Made by a program: the position numbers and the translations under genes. Shown in pieces: positions 49,843 through 57,981 of a stretch of DNA of 64,000 bases. The stretch is taken from assembly GCA_002371705.1 (NCBI GenBank), contig DFGI01000028.1:37704-101703 (forward strand), in the 5' to 3' direction. The DNA comes from Bacteroidales bacterium UBA3754 (GTDB taxonomy: Bacteria > Bacteroidota > Bacteroidia > Bacteroidales > UBA1715). Numbering within the stretch: position 1 is the stretch's first letter; every line of letters begins with the position of its first letter. Below the pieces are notes generated by a model. That model was not told the DNA's origin. It searched no databases and saw only the letters and a list, made by a program, of their open reading frames with translations.

Positions 49843-52800
49843 TTATTTCTTAATACAATGGAATGTTGATTGTGTTCCGTTTGTGAATAGCACTTGAATC
49901 GTATAAAATCCGTTTGCAAGATGAGAAATAGGAATTTGTATAGTTGTCTGATTTTCAACTTGGTATTCCATTTTAGCACCAGAAATTCCTACAAGTTTCA
50001 CCAAACTGATTTCGCTACCAGCTTCAATATTCAAAACATTTGTGCATGGATTCGGAAATACCGACACAGAGCATACTGTTTCGTCAATAGCCGTTGTAGT
50101 GACCTTGGATTTTTTATAATTCTCGTATGCGTTTTTCAAATTTCCTGCCACTAAATCAACCATTGTTTGACTAGCAGTTTCTTTTTCATATTGATTGTTT
50201 GCCGAACGAAGATTAGTTTCCAATGTCGCGCGTTTTTTTGCATCGTACTGTCCGTATGCTGTTCCTGCTTCGGTAGTTGCAAGAATTTCAGTTGCCAAGT
50301 CTATGTATTTTTTCAACTCTGTTTTGTCGGCACGCGAAATTTCTGAATTTCTGAATTTCTGGATTGCCGTGTTCAACGTTGTGCTTGCTTCGGAAACTTC
50401 CATTTCGGTTGCCGATTCCGATTCATACACCACATTTGCCGCAGCTATTGCAGCAACAAGCTCGTCCATTGCCGACTGAGGGAATTGACCATTTTCATCG
50501 CCAACCACTGAATTTTCTTTTAACAGAGTAGCAGTTGTGATTGTTTTCCGTAGGATTGATTTGTCAACAATTTTTATTTCCTGCGATTTGAACGTTTTTG
50601 TAGCTTCCTGCAACGCCGATGTGGCATTGTCTATCTGCGTTTGCGTTGCCGACGGGTTGTCATACACAATTGCCGCCGATTCTATTGCCGCTCTGTAGTT
50701 GCTGATTGCCGTTGCTGGATACGATTCCTCGGCAGCCGAACCATATAACGTGTTGGAAGAAACAATTACCGATTCCAACTCAGTCTTAGCTGTTGTATTC
50801 GAACTGCCGCCGTTGTCCATCAACATTACCTCGTCAATCCACACTTCGCCACTTTGGCCCGTTGAACCTTTTATTTGCCATTGCATACCAAGAACTTCGG
50901 CTGCATTAAATGAAATTTGATTGCCCCATCCATTTTCTTGCTGTAAATCAGACCATTTCACCTCAACAGGCGTCCAATCAGAATGCTGCTGAACATCAAC
51001 AGCATGGTAATTATCTTGTGTATTTGGTATTTTTACTTGGAATGAAATCGCACTGCCTTTATGATAGAATTTCACGCCAGCTGCGTTAGAACAATTATAG
51101 GTTTGCGCATCGTTGGAAAGAAGACTGAACCCGAATCCCACAAATGGATCGTACTGATAACCTCCTTTATTCAATGAAAAGTTGATTTTCACTGCTTTGC
51201 CCGATTGACCGCCAGCGACAATCAAATCAGAACTTTCCTTTGGCGAGATTGTTGACTGTGCATTTTGATTATTGTCATCGTATGTGTACCACGAGCCGCC
51301 GAGCGAACAAACATTTGTTTCGCAATCCGCCAAAATAGTTCCAGTTACAAGTGTATTTTTCACACTCATTCGCACCATTTCACCCAACGCAATATTGTCC
51401 TCATTCACTATGGTAGTCCCATTATATGAAATCGAAACCAAATCATTCTCCTCAATAGAAACTCCATCATTCAGTGTAAGTGAGATTTCCCTATCCGATA
51501 CACTGATGTTTGTGAATGCGTTTGATTGCTTGGTTCCATTCACATACAACGAAAAATCGCTGTAATTGTTGGAAGATTGTAATTTCTTAGACGTATTCAA
51601 CACAATTGCAGAACCGTCGGTTGTTGCCGAAACAACAGCAGGCTTCGCATTTGCGGCACCAGCATCGCAGTCAAAAAAGTTTGCCGCATTTCCCGACAAG
51701 GTAAGCATATACAACACTTGGAGTGTTTGCGCATAGTATGCTTTGCCTGTTGTGTTGCAATTTTGTTTGTAATATGTGTCAAGATTTGCTTGACGTGATT
51801 CATCGGTCATAAACGCACAGCCCACACTGCCCGTCCAAGCAACGTTTCCGGCACTGTAAGCATGGTTCGAACGAAGTTTTATGGCCGAATAGCTGTTGCT
51901 TAAAAGTCCTGTAAAAAATCCCACCGAACTTGGAGAATTTTGCCAGCCTTTTGTGTCGAGCAATTCTATCGTTTTTGCCATCATGTTTTTACTGCTTTCG
52001 TTGCCGAACCAAACATAATCCCAAGCAACACGCCACGGCACACGGCAAGCATCCCAACCAAAATCGTAGTCTTCATCATCGCCCCACGAGCGTTTTCCTG
52101 GATTGTAACTCCAATCCGACCAGTTTGGCCACACACCGCCTCGTTGCGTTTTCTCAAGATATGTATGGCTATCTTTATATACAGTAGTCCAATTCTTCGT
52201 ATTTACAAATCCTAACTTTTCCTGAGCCTGCACAAACGCACCAACCGAAGCAACCGTAAAATAGCACGGATTTCCGATGTTGTCCCACGAATCGCCTGGC
52301 TTAAATAAGCGCATGCCATTTTTGTTAAAAGTTTCCCGATTGTAAATGGCATTCAGCAAACGCTCTGCCTCGTCGGCATACACATATTTCGACGAACTTT
52401 CCCATTGTTTTGCAGCCAAACACAAAGCAAGTGCGACATCAAGGTCGGCATCGGTTGCTCCATTGTAGCCGTCTGCATCAACTTTATCAAATCCTGTAAT
52501 TTTCCAGTTCATAAGCCCATTCCCATTCGACCAATTTTTGTAATACGCATACAATTTGTCAAAATGGTCTTGGCATTGTGTGTTTGTTGCATTCGCCATA
52601 TATACATATATCAACATACCATAGGCTATACCCTCGCTCACAGTGCTTGTGCCGTCATCATATTTGATTCGTGCTTGCGTTCCCGCGGAATTTTCAGTGT
52701 ACATGGCTTTTTCCCACGCCACAAATTTCGACTGAATTGTTGAATTTGAAGGATTTGTAGCTGAAATTCCGTACGGATAACTATACCCTTGCTCATTCAT

Positions 52801-52875
52801 AGGAAATGGATAATTTTGTCCTAAACCAGAAAACGCAAGCAAAACACTTGCGACAATTAGAAAATGTCGTTTCAT
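49843..52875 (-). CDS. GH8 glycoside hydrolase, multidomain, T9SS-exported (copy 2)
   Basis: A 1010-residue paralogue of the downstream enzyme with the same order: signal peptide, GH8 domain (Glu81 in SEGIAYGML, GATDADLDVALAL), Ig-like domain, carbohydrate-binding-like domain, FIVAR-like helical repeats and T9SS tail (VFPNPCTNVLNIEA ... MEYQVENQTTIQI ... LANGFYTIQVLF). It is the first gene of a two-gene operon, so the pair is expressed together. The copies differ in many loops of the catalytic domain, so they may act on different or differently substituted glucans. Together they imply growth on plant or microbial beta-glucan. Upstream is a GTAGGG/CCCTAC hairpin. Confidence 0.9.
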   Translation of the reverse strand: MKRHFLIVASVLLAFSGLGQNYPFPMNEQGYSYPYGISATNPSNSTIQSKFVAWEKAMYTENSAGTQARIKYDDGTSTVSEGIAYGMLIYVYMANATNTQCQDHFDKLYAYYKNWSNGNGLMNWKITGFDKVDADGYNGATDADLDVALALCLAAKQWESSSKYVYADEAERLLNAIYNRETFNKNGMRLFKPGDSWDNIGNPCYFTVASVGAFVQAQEKLGFVNTKNWTTVYKDSHTYLEKTQRGGVWPNWSDWSYNPGKRSWGDDEDYDFGWDACRVPWRVAWDYVWFGNESSKNMMAKTIELLDTKGWQNSPSSVGFFTGLLSNSYSAIKLRSNHAYSAGNVAWTGSVGCAFMTDESRQANLDTYYKQNCNTTGKAYYAQTLQVLYMLTLSGNAANFFDCDAGAANAKPAVVSATTDGSAIVLNTSKKLQSSNNYSDFSLYVNGTKQSNAFTNISVSDREISLTLNDGVSIEENDLVSISYNGTTIVNEDNIALGEMVRMSVKNTLVTGTILADCETNVCSLGGSWYTYDDNNQNAQSTISPKESSDLIVAGGQSGKAVKINFSLNKGGYQYDPFVGFGFSLLSNDAQTYNCSNAAGVKFYHKGSAISFQVKIPNTQDNYHAVDVQQHSDWTPVEVKWSDLQQENGWGNQISFNAAEVLGMQWQIKGSTGQSGEVWIDEVMLMDNGGSSNTTAKTELESVIVSSNTLYGSAAEESYPATAISNYRAAIESAAIVYDNPSATQTQIDNATSALQEATKTFKSQEIKIVDKSILRKTITTATLLKENSVVGDENGQFPQSAMDELVAAIAAANVVYESESATEMEVSEASTTLNTAIQKFRNSEISRADKTELKKYIDLATEILATTEAGTAYGQYDAKKRATLETNLRSANNQYEKETASQTMVDLVAGNLKNAYENYKKSKVTTTAIDETVCSVSVFPNPCTNVLNIEAGSEISLVKLVGISGAKMEYQVENQTTIQIPISHLANGFYTIQVLFTNGTQSTFHCIKK

Positions 52876-52903
52876 ATTTTAATTTTTTTTTATGACAAAG
52901 TAC

Positions 52904-52919
52904 GTAGGGAAAACCCTAC
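52904..52919 (-). promoter_or_regulatory. Short perfect hairpin upstream of the GH8 operon
   Basis: GTAGGG and CCCTAC pair around a four-base loop, 29 bases before the GH8 start and 11 bases after the ligase stop. There is no following T run, so it is either an operator/attenuator for the GH8 operon or a weak terminator of proA-ligase. A near-consensus TACTTTG follows at 52902-52896 on the minus strand. Confidence 0.4.
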
Positions 52920-52929
52920 TTTAAAGACG

Positions 52930-54303
52930 CTACGTTAGTATATTTTTTAAAACTTTTTTCGCAAATTCGTCCAAATGCGGGTCTCTTGCTCCCATCACAA
53001 TAATAGCATCGTTTGGCTGACAAAGCTCTTTGATTCGTTTCAAAGAGAAGTCTTTATCGTGAACATATTCCGCTTTCTTACCGTTTGCTTTCATCGCGTC
53101 ACTCACTATTGTCGATGAAATGTTTCTGTCAACCGTGCCGCCGGCATAATAAATATCGGCAATCAAGAAAATATCGTTTTCGCGAAGCGCATCGCCAACC
53201 ATCGTAGTCAACTCATTGTGCATAAATCGCATAGGTCCGAATCCGTGTGGTTGAAACCACGCAATCACACGTGGAGCAATTTGCTGACAAGCTTTTATGA
53301 CAGCAGCAACTTCGGCAGGATTGTGTGCAAAGTCGTCAATCACATAGCAGTTGTCTTTTGTTTTTCCCACCAACTGCGCACGACGATAAATGCCACGGAA
53401 CGTAGCCAACGCCTTGGTGCTTTCTTCCAAAGAAATACCTAAAGCATTTGCTGAAGCGATTGCTGCCAACGCGTTCTCCATGTTATGTTTACCTATTGCT
53501 GGAATTGTACAAGGAACTCCATTTACCTTGAAGGAAATGGAAAATCCTTCTTGCTTGAAATCTGTTCCTCGAATTGCCGCCGATTCCACCGTTCCAAAAT
53601 TGTAGTTGTTCGTTTGCGACAACTTTTTTGTAAGTGGATAATCTTGATTTGCAATGAAATACGACTTGGTATTGTCACGAAAGGTTGAAAATAATTGTTC
53701 CAACTCGTCAAATTCCTTGTGGTCACGGTCAATATTGAGCAACAACGAAATTTCCGGCTTGTAATTCACAATTGAACCGTCGGATTCATCGGATTCTATC
53801 ACCAATAAATCGCTTTTGCCAACCCACGCATTGCCTGGCAAACCTTTTTCCTGCAACACGCTCAAACCCGCACCTGTAATGAGTGACGGTGATTTTCCAC
53901 ATTGTTCCAAAATATGGAAAATCATTGCGGTGGTGGTGGATTTTCCCGACGTTCCACCCACTGCGATTGTCCGCACGCTGTTAGAAATTTCAGCCAAAAG
54001 TTGCGAACGTTTCATTATAGGAATATTCAGCTGCAACGCTTTTTGGTATTCCACATTTGTTTCTTCGATTGCCGTGGAAACCACTACTACGTCAACATCG
54101 GGCGTAATTCCGCGTCCGTCTTGGAAATAGCAGTGCATTCCCAATGCTTCGAACTGCGATTCCGAAAGGATTTTTTGTTCTTGACCAAACAATCGGTCGG
54201 AACCGGAAACTTTTTTGCCAATGCCGTTAAGATATTGTGCAATAGCACTCATACCCGTGCCTGCAATGCCGACGAAGAAAAAATGTGAATACGAATCAAG
54301 CAT
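52930..54303 (-). CDS. MurC-like Mur ligase with altered P-loop
   Basis: A 457-residue Mur-ligase family protein. The N-terminal Rossmann domain (SHFFFVGIAGTGMSAIA) and SGSD match MurC/Mpl. The ATP loop reads GTSGKST (117-123) rather than GTHGKTT. Other markers are NIDRDHKEF, IGKHNMENALAA and DDFAHNPAEV; the late motif is QPHGFGPMRF, where MurC has QPHRYTRTR. It therefore belongs to a side branch, and its amino-acid substrate cannot be named. It starts at an ATG that shares a base with the proA stop (TAATG), so translation is coupled. A longer frame opening at 54399 lies inside proA and is not used. Confidence 0.82.
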   Translation of the reverse strand: MLDSYSHFFFVGIAGTGMSAIAQYLNGIGKKVSGSDRLFGQEQKILSESQFEALGMHCYFQDGRGITPDVDVVVVSTAIEETNVEYQKALQLNIPIMKRSQLLAEISNSVRTIAVGGTSGKSTTTAMIFHILEQCGKSPSLITGAGLSVLQEKGLPGNAWVGKSDLLVIESDESDGSIVNYKPEISLLLNIDRDHKEFDELEQLFSTFRDNTKSYFIANQDYPLTKKLSQTNNYNFGTVESAAIRGTDFKQEGFSISFKVNGVPCTIPAIGKHNMENALAAIASANALGISLEESTKALATFRGIYRRAQLVGKTKDNCYVIDDFAHNPAEVAAVIKACQQIAPRVIAWFQPHGFGPMRFMHNELTTMVGDALRENDIFLIADIYYAGGTVDRNISSTIVSDAMKANGKKAEYVHDKDFSLKRIKELCQPNDAIIVMGARDPHLDEFAKKVLKNILT

Positions 54304-55592
54304 TATATTGAGAATTTTTTGTTGAGTTTCTTGTGAGTAAACGACGATTTGCCCGAAACGTAGTCGGCAACAATTTGTCCGTTTCCTTTCAATTTCCACT
54401 TGTAAATCGTCAATCCTTCCAGACCAACTGGTCCGCGGGCATGCAGCTTGTTCGTGCTAATGCCGACCTCAGCGCCAAGTCCGAAACGGAATCCATCGGC
54501 AAAACGAGTGCTACAATTCCAGAACACGTCGGCGGAGTCAACAAGATTCATAAATTTCTCGGCTGCCTGCGCATTTTTCGTGATGATGGCCTCGGTGTGA
54601 CGGCTGTTATATGTATTGATATGTTCAATCGCCTCGTCCAACGAACTTACAATTTTAATTGAAACTTTATAGTCCAACCATTCTGATTTCCAGTCGGTTG
54701 CAGGTTCACAAGAAATGATTTTTTGCGTTTTTTCACAACCATAAATTTCCACATTGCGTTTTACCAATTCATCTGCAAGTTTTGGTAGAATTGATTGCGC
54801 TATATCTTTGTGAATCAATATCGTTTCAGTTGCATTACAAACCGACACATACTGTGTTTTTGCATCAACGGCAACTTTTATTGCCATATCTTCGTCGGCA
54901 TCTTTGTCAATATAGGTGTGACAAATCCCGTCGGCGTGTCCCATCACGGCAATATTGGAATTGTTCATTATGTATTGGACGAACGCGTTAGAACCACGAG
55001 GAATTATCAAGTCAATGTATTTGTCGAGTTTGAGCATTTCGTTCACGTCTTCGCGTGTTTCCAGAAGCTGAATCCAACCAGAAGGAACGCCACATTTTTC
55101 AGATGCTTCACGAATAACTTTAGCAAGAATTCTGTTCGTTTCGATTGCCTCGCGGCCACCTTTCAATAAAGTTGCATTGCCACTTTTCAAGCAGAGCGAC
55201 GAAATTTGCACCAAAGCATCAGGACGTGATTCGAAAATCATTCCAATCACGCCAATCGGACAACTCACCTTGTACAGTTCCAACCCTTGGTCAAGTTCCG
55301 TTGCGGCAAGCGTTTCGCCGATTGGGTCGGGCAAGCCGATAAGACTTTGGATGCCTGCCACCACATCGTTAATTTTTCCTTCGTCGAATTTCAGACGTTT
55401 TAACAAAGGAGCGGCAAGATTTTCTTCCTTGCTTCTCTCCAAATCCTTTTGATTTGCCGCAATAATCTCGTTTTTATGTTCTACAAGAGCTTTGGCAACA
55501 GCGTCCAAAGCCTCATTTTTCTTTTCTGTTGAAAGAGCGGCAAGCCCGATGGACGCTTTCTTCGCCGCCATTGCTAAATCAATTGTTTGCAT
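54303..55592 (-). CDS. proA: Glutamate-5-semialdehyde dehydrogenase (proline biosynthesis)
   Basis: A 429-residue ProA that reduces glutamyl 5-phosphate to glutamate 5-semialdehyde with NADPH. The catalytic Cys252 is in QYVSVCNATE, and FESRPDALVQIS and LLKGGREAIETN match the cofactor region. ALDH-like length is normal. proB is not adjacent. Its stop overlaps the start of the MurC-like ligase gene, an unusual partnership. The upstream gap (55593-55743) holds the tRNA-Ser promoter and a near -7 box (TATATTTTG, minus strand, about 55608-55600). Confidence 0.95.
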   Translation of the reverse strand: MQTIDLAMAAKKASIGLAALSTEKKNEALDAVAKALVEHKNEIIAANQKDLERSKEENLAAPLLKRLKFDEGKINDVVAGIQSLIGLPDPIGETLAATELDQGLELYKVSCPIGVIGMIFESRPDALVQISSLCLKSGNATLLKGGREAIETNRILAKVIREASEKCGVPSGWIQLLETREDVNEMLKLDKYIDLIIPRGSNAFVQYIMNNSNIAVMGHADGICHTYIDKDADEDMAIKVAVDAKTQYVSVCNATETILIHKDIAQSILPKLADELVKRNVEIYGCEKTQKIISCEPATDWKSEWLDYKVSIKIVSSLDEAIEHINTYNSRHTEAIITKNAQAAEKFMNLVDSADVFWNCSTRFADGFRFGLGAEVGISTNKLHARGPVGLEGLTIYKWKLKGNGQIVADYVSGKSSFTHKKLNKKFSI

Positions 55593-55708
55593 ACTTCAAA
55601 ATATATGTGCAATAATAAAAATTTCTACGGAAATTAACAACAACACTTTGAACGTGACGCTGATGGAATGTATTATTTCATTTTTTTTCTAAAAATTTTA
55701 CGGCAAAC

Positions 55709-55739
55709 TATTGCACGTTACAAAAAAAGTGTACATTTG
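55709..55739 (+). promoter_or_regulatory. Promoter of tRNA-Ser
   Basis: TATTG (55709-55713), 18 bases, TACATTTG (55732-55739), with the tRNA starting 5 bases later. This fixes the transcript start at or just before the tRNA 5' end. Confidence 0.7.
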
Positions 55740-55743
55740 CAGC

Positions 55744-55829
<86 letters not shown>

Positions 55830-55948
55830 TCAACATCAAATCATTACAGCTTTTTTGAAGTTCTTTGTACTGTATTCCGTACAACTTTCTATTATTAAAT
55901 AATTGAAATCTTTGATTGTTTCAATTTTTTTTGTGTCCTTTGTGGTAT

Positions 55949-57463
55949 ATGTATCAAATTGTACGATATTGTTGGTTTATGGCGATGACAATGTTTTGTC
56001 TTGCACAAACTTTATACGCACAAGAGATTAAGCAATTTTTCTATCCCGATGGCTCCGTTTCTTCGGAAGGGACAATGGTGAACGGGAAACCCGATGGCTA
56101 CTGGAAATCGTATTATCAAGACGGAACGCTCAAATCCGTGGGAAAACGCACCAATTTCCAACTCGACAGCATTTGGTGCTTTTACGATGAACACGGCAAC
56201 TTGCAAAAAGAAATTTCATATTTTGAGAACCACAAAAATGGATTTTATAAAGAATATGCTGTCGCAGATTCTTCTATTTACTTACGTATGAGTGTGCTCT
56301 ATGTGAACGACCAAAAGCAGGGCGTTGAACAATATTTCTCGCCTAACGGAACGCTCATTAAGGAAATCCCTTACGAAAACAATAAAAAAGAAGGGAAAAG
56401 TTTTGAATACAACGACAGTGTGGTCACCACAATTTCCATCTACGAAAACGACAATCTTCTTTCGTCACAGTCAATCAACCGCACTGACGCGCAAGGACGA
56501 AAAACCGGGCAGCACATCAGTTTTTACCCCAACGGAGCCATGAAAACCGAAGCGAACTACACCAACGGAAAGCTAAATGGTCTTTACAAATTGTATAACC
56601 AACACGAACAGTTAGTGCAAGTCGGCAACTACGAACACGATTCGCTTATTTACTCCAGCTCCACAATGGCGGAATTCGAAGACCCATTTGAAAAAAAAGA
56701 ATATTATGCTGATTCAACCCTGAAATACAAAGGTTCGTTCCGCGATGGGAAACCAATTGGGACTCATCGCTCCTACAATTCCAAAGGCGTAATTACCGAT
56801 GGAACGCTGTACGATGTGAACGGAACGCTGGTTGGACGCGGCATCACGCAAGAAAACGGCGACAAAATCGGCGAGTGGGTTTTCTACTTCCCCAACGGGA
56901 AAAAGGAATCGGAAGGGCTCTTTTCAAACGGACAAAAAAATGGGTTATGGAAATTCTACTACCCCGACGAAACCCTCAAACAAACAGGAAACTTCCGTGA
57001 CGGTAAATTCGACGGTCCATGGCGATTCTACAGCGAAGTGGGCGATTTGCAAAAAGAAGAGGAATATGCCAATGGTCAACGCAACGGTCTCAGCATTGAA
57101 TATGACGACGAAGGAGAAAAGATTTTAGAAGGAATGTACCTGGACGACCAACGACAAGGAATTTGGGAAATTCGCATTGGCGATATTATTTCGAAAGGGA
57201 AATTCGCCTACGGCGAGAAAAATGGCATTTGGGAAAGCACGTACCTCAACGGCAGCAAAGCATTCAAAGGCGATTACATTGGCGGCAAACCGAACGGCAC
57301 ACACACATATTATTACCAAAATGGACAAATTGAACACAACGAACAATGGAAATCAGGCAAAGCAGTGAAAAATTGGAATTACTACACCGAAAACGGTAGC
57401 TTAAAATACTCCATCTACTACAAAGACGGCAAAGAAAATAGAATTGTGGCACCCTCAAAATAA
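55949..57463 (+). CDS. Secreted MORN/YwqK-repeat protein
   Basis: A 504-residue protein from the ATG at 55949; the frame opens earlier with a TTG at 55916, but the signal peptide (MYQIVRYCWFMAMTMFCLAQ..., cleaved after LYA) begins at the ATG. The mature part consists of about eighteen short repeats of the type FYxxGxxKxEGxYxNGKxxG (MORN_2), for instance FYPDGSVSSEGTMVNGKPDG and FYPDETLKQTGNFRDGKFDG. Such repeats form elongated beta-hairpin ladders. Databases often label them YwqK-type antitoxin components, but no toxin gene is nearby and the protein is exported. A structural or binding role is likelier. Confidence 0.85.
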   Translation: MYQIVRYCWFMAMTMFCLAQTLYAQEIKQFFYPDGSVSSEGTMVNGKPDGYWKSYYQDGTLKSVGKRTNFQLDSIWCFYDEHGNLQKEISYFENHKNGFYKEYAVADSSIYLRMSVLYVNDQKQGVEQYFSPNGTLIKEIPYENNKKEGKSFEYNDSVVTTISIYENDNLLSSQSINRTDAQGRKTGQHISFYPNGAMKTEANYTNGKLNGLYKLYNQHEQLVQVGNYEHDSLIYSSSTMAEFEDPFEKKEYYADSTLKYKGSFRDGKPIGTHRSYNSKGVITDGTLYDVNGTLVGRGITQENGDKIGEWVFYFPNGKKESEGLFSNGQKNGLWKFYYPDETLKQTGNFRDGKFDGPWRFYSEVGDLQKEEEYANGQRNGLSIEYDDEGEKILEGMYLDDQRQGIWEIRIGDIISKGKFAYGEKNGIWESTYLNGSKAFKGDYIGGKPNGTHTYYYQNGQIEHNEQWKSGKAVKNWNYYTENGSLKYSIYYKDGKENRIVAPSK

Positions 57464-57525
57464 CCACATAGTAAATTCTTCATTATTAATTATGCATTGT
57501 GCATTGAAAATTGTGCATTAAAAAG
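57464..57525. repeat. A/T-rich filler words between gene and tRNA
   Basis: The words TTATGCATTGTGCATT and ATTGTGCATTA repeat within 60 bases, the same vocabulary as the gaps at 34.4-34.9 kb and 63.0 kb. Confidence 0.5.
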
Positions 57526-57597
57526 TAGCCTTGCCGGGAATCGAACCCGAATCAATTGTTTAGGAAACAACTATTCTATCCATTGAACTACAGGGCC
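57526..57597 (-). tRNA. tRNA-Arg(CCT)
   Basis: A 72-base tRNA on the minus strand. The anticodon CCT is at 57564-57562 in loop TTCCTAA with stem GTTGT/ACAAT. The T arm is TCGGG-TTCGATT-CCCGG and the D stem GTTC/GAAT. The acceptor GGCCCTG pairs with CAAGGCT with one C-A mismatch at the fifth pair and a G-T at the first; the discriminator is A. CCA is not encoded. It ends just after the MORN gene and begins 5 bases from the siaC stop. Confidence 0.93.
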
Positions 57598-57602
57598 AAC
57601 TC

Positions 57603-57980
57603 TTAGCAGTCAACTTCCCTTAATTCAAATTCAAGGCTCAGCAATTTGGAGAACCTCATCCCCGACGACATCATATCCAAGTCGTTTTTCTTGTATTTCC
57701 ATATGACTTGAACAAACACATTTTCGCTTATTTTTTCCAATTGCAAGAATATTTTCGCAATCTGTTTAGCCGTAGATGTGTTGAAATATTCCATAAAAAA
57801 CTCAAAATCCATATCGCTGGATGCTTCGCTGGCATATTTCGTCAACCATGCAAACACCGGCTCATAAAACGCAACCGAATCTTCGGGCAACGACCTACCC
57901 GAGATGGAGAATTTATTGTTTTCCGCATCCAAGATTATTTCTGGAGTTTCTTCAGTCGCTTCTATGTGTAAGGTTTCCAT
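57603..57980 (-). CDS. siaC: SiaC-family phosphoprotein (DUF1987)
   Basis: A 125-residue protein that matches SiaC along its whole length: LHIEATEETPEIILDAE, ISGRSLPEDSVAFYEP and FFMEYFNTSTAKQIAKI. Thr68, in YFNTST, falls exactly at the residue number phosphorylated by SiaB in Pseudomonas aeruginosa. There, SiaC binds and activates the diguanylate cyclase SiaD depending on phosphorylation; no GGDEF gene is present here, so its partner is unknown. It begins 1 base after the kinase stop and shares its transcript. Confidence 0.9.
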   Translation of the reverse strand: METLHIEATEETPEIILDAENNKFSISGRSLPEDSVAFYEPVFAWLTKYASEASSDMDFEFFMEYFNTSTAKQIAKIFLQLEKISENVFVQVIWKYKKNDLDMMSSGMRFSKLLSLEFELREVDC

Positions 57981-57981
57981 A

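Noticed and set aside
54304..54399. 32-residue N-terminal extension of the MurC-like ligase
   Set aside because: It is out-of-frame proA sequence; the Rossmann motif begins right after the ATG at 54303.
55949..57463. Toxin-antitoxin system (YwqK label often given to such repeats)
   Set aside because: The protein has a signal peptide and only MORN-type repeats, and no toxin gene is next to it.
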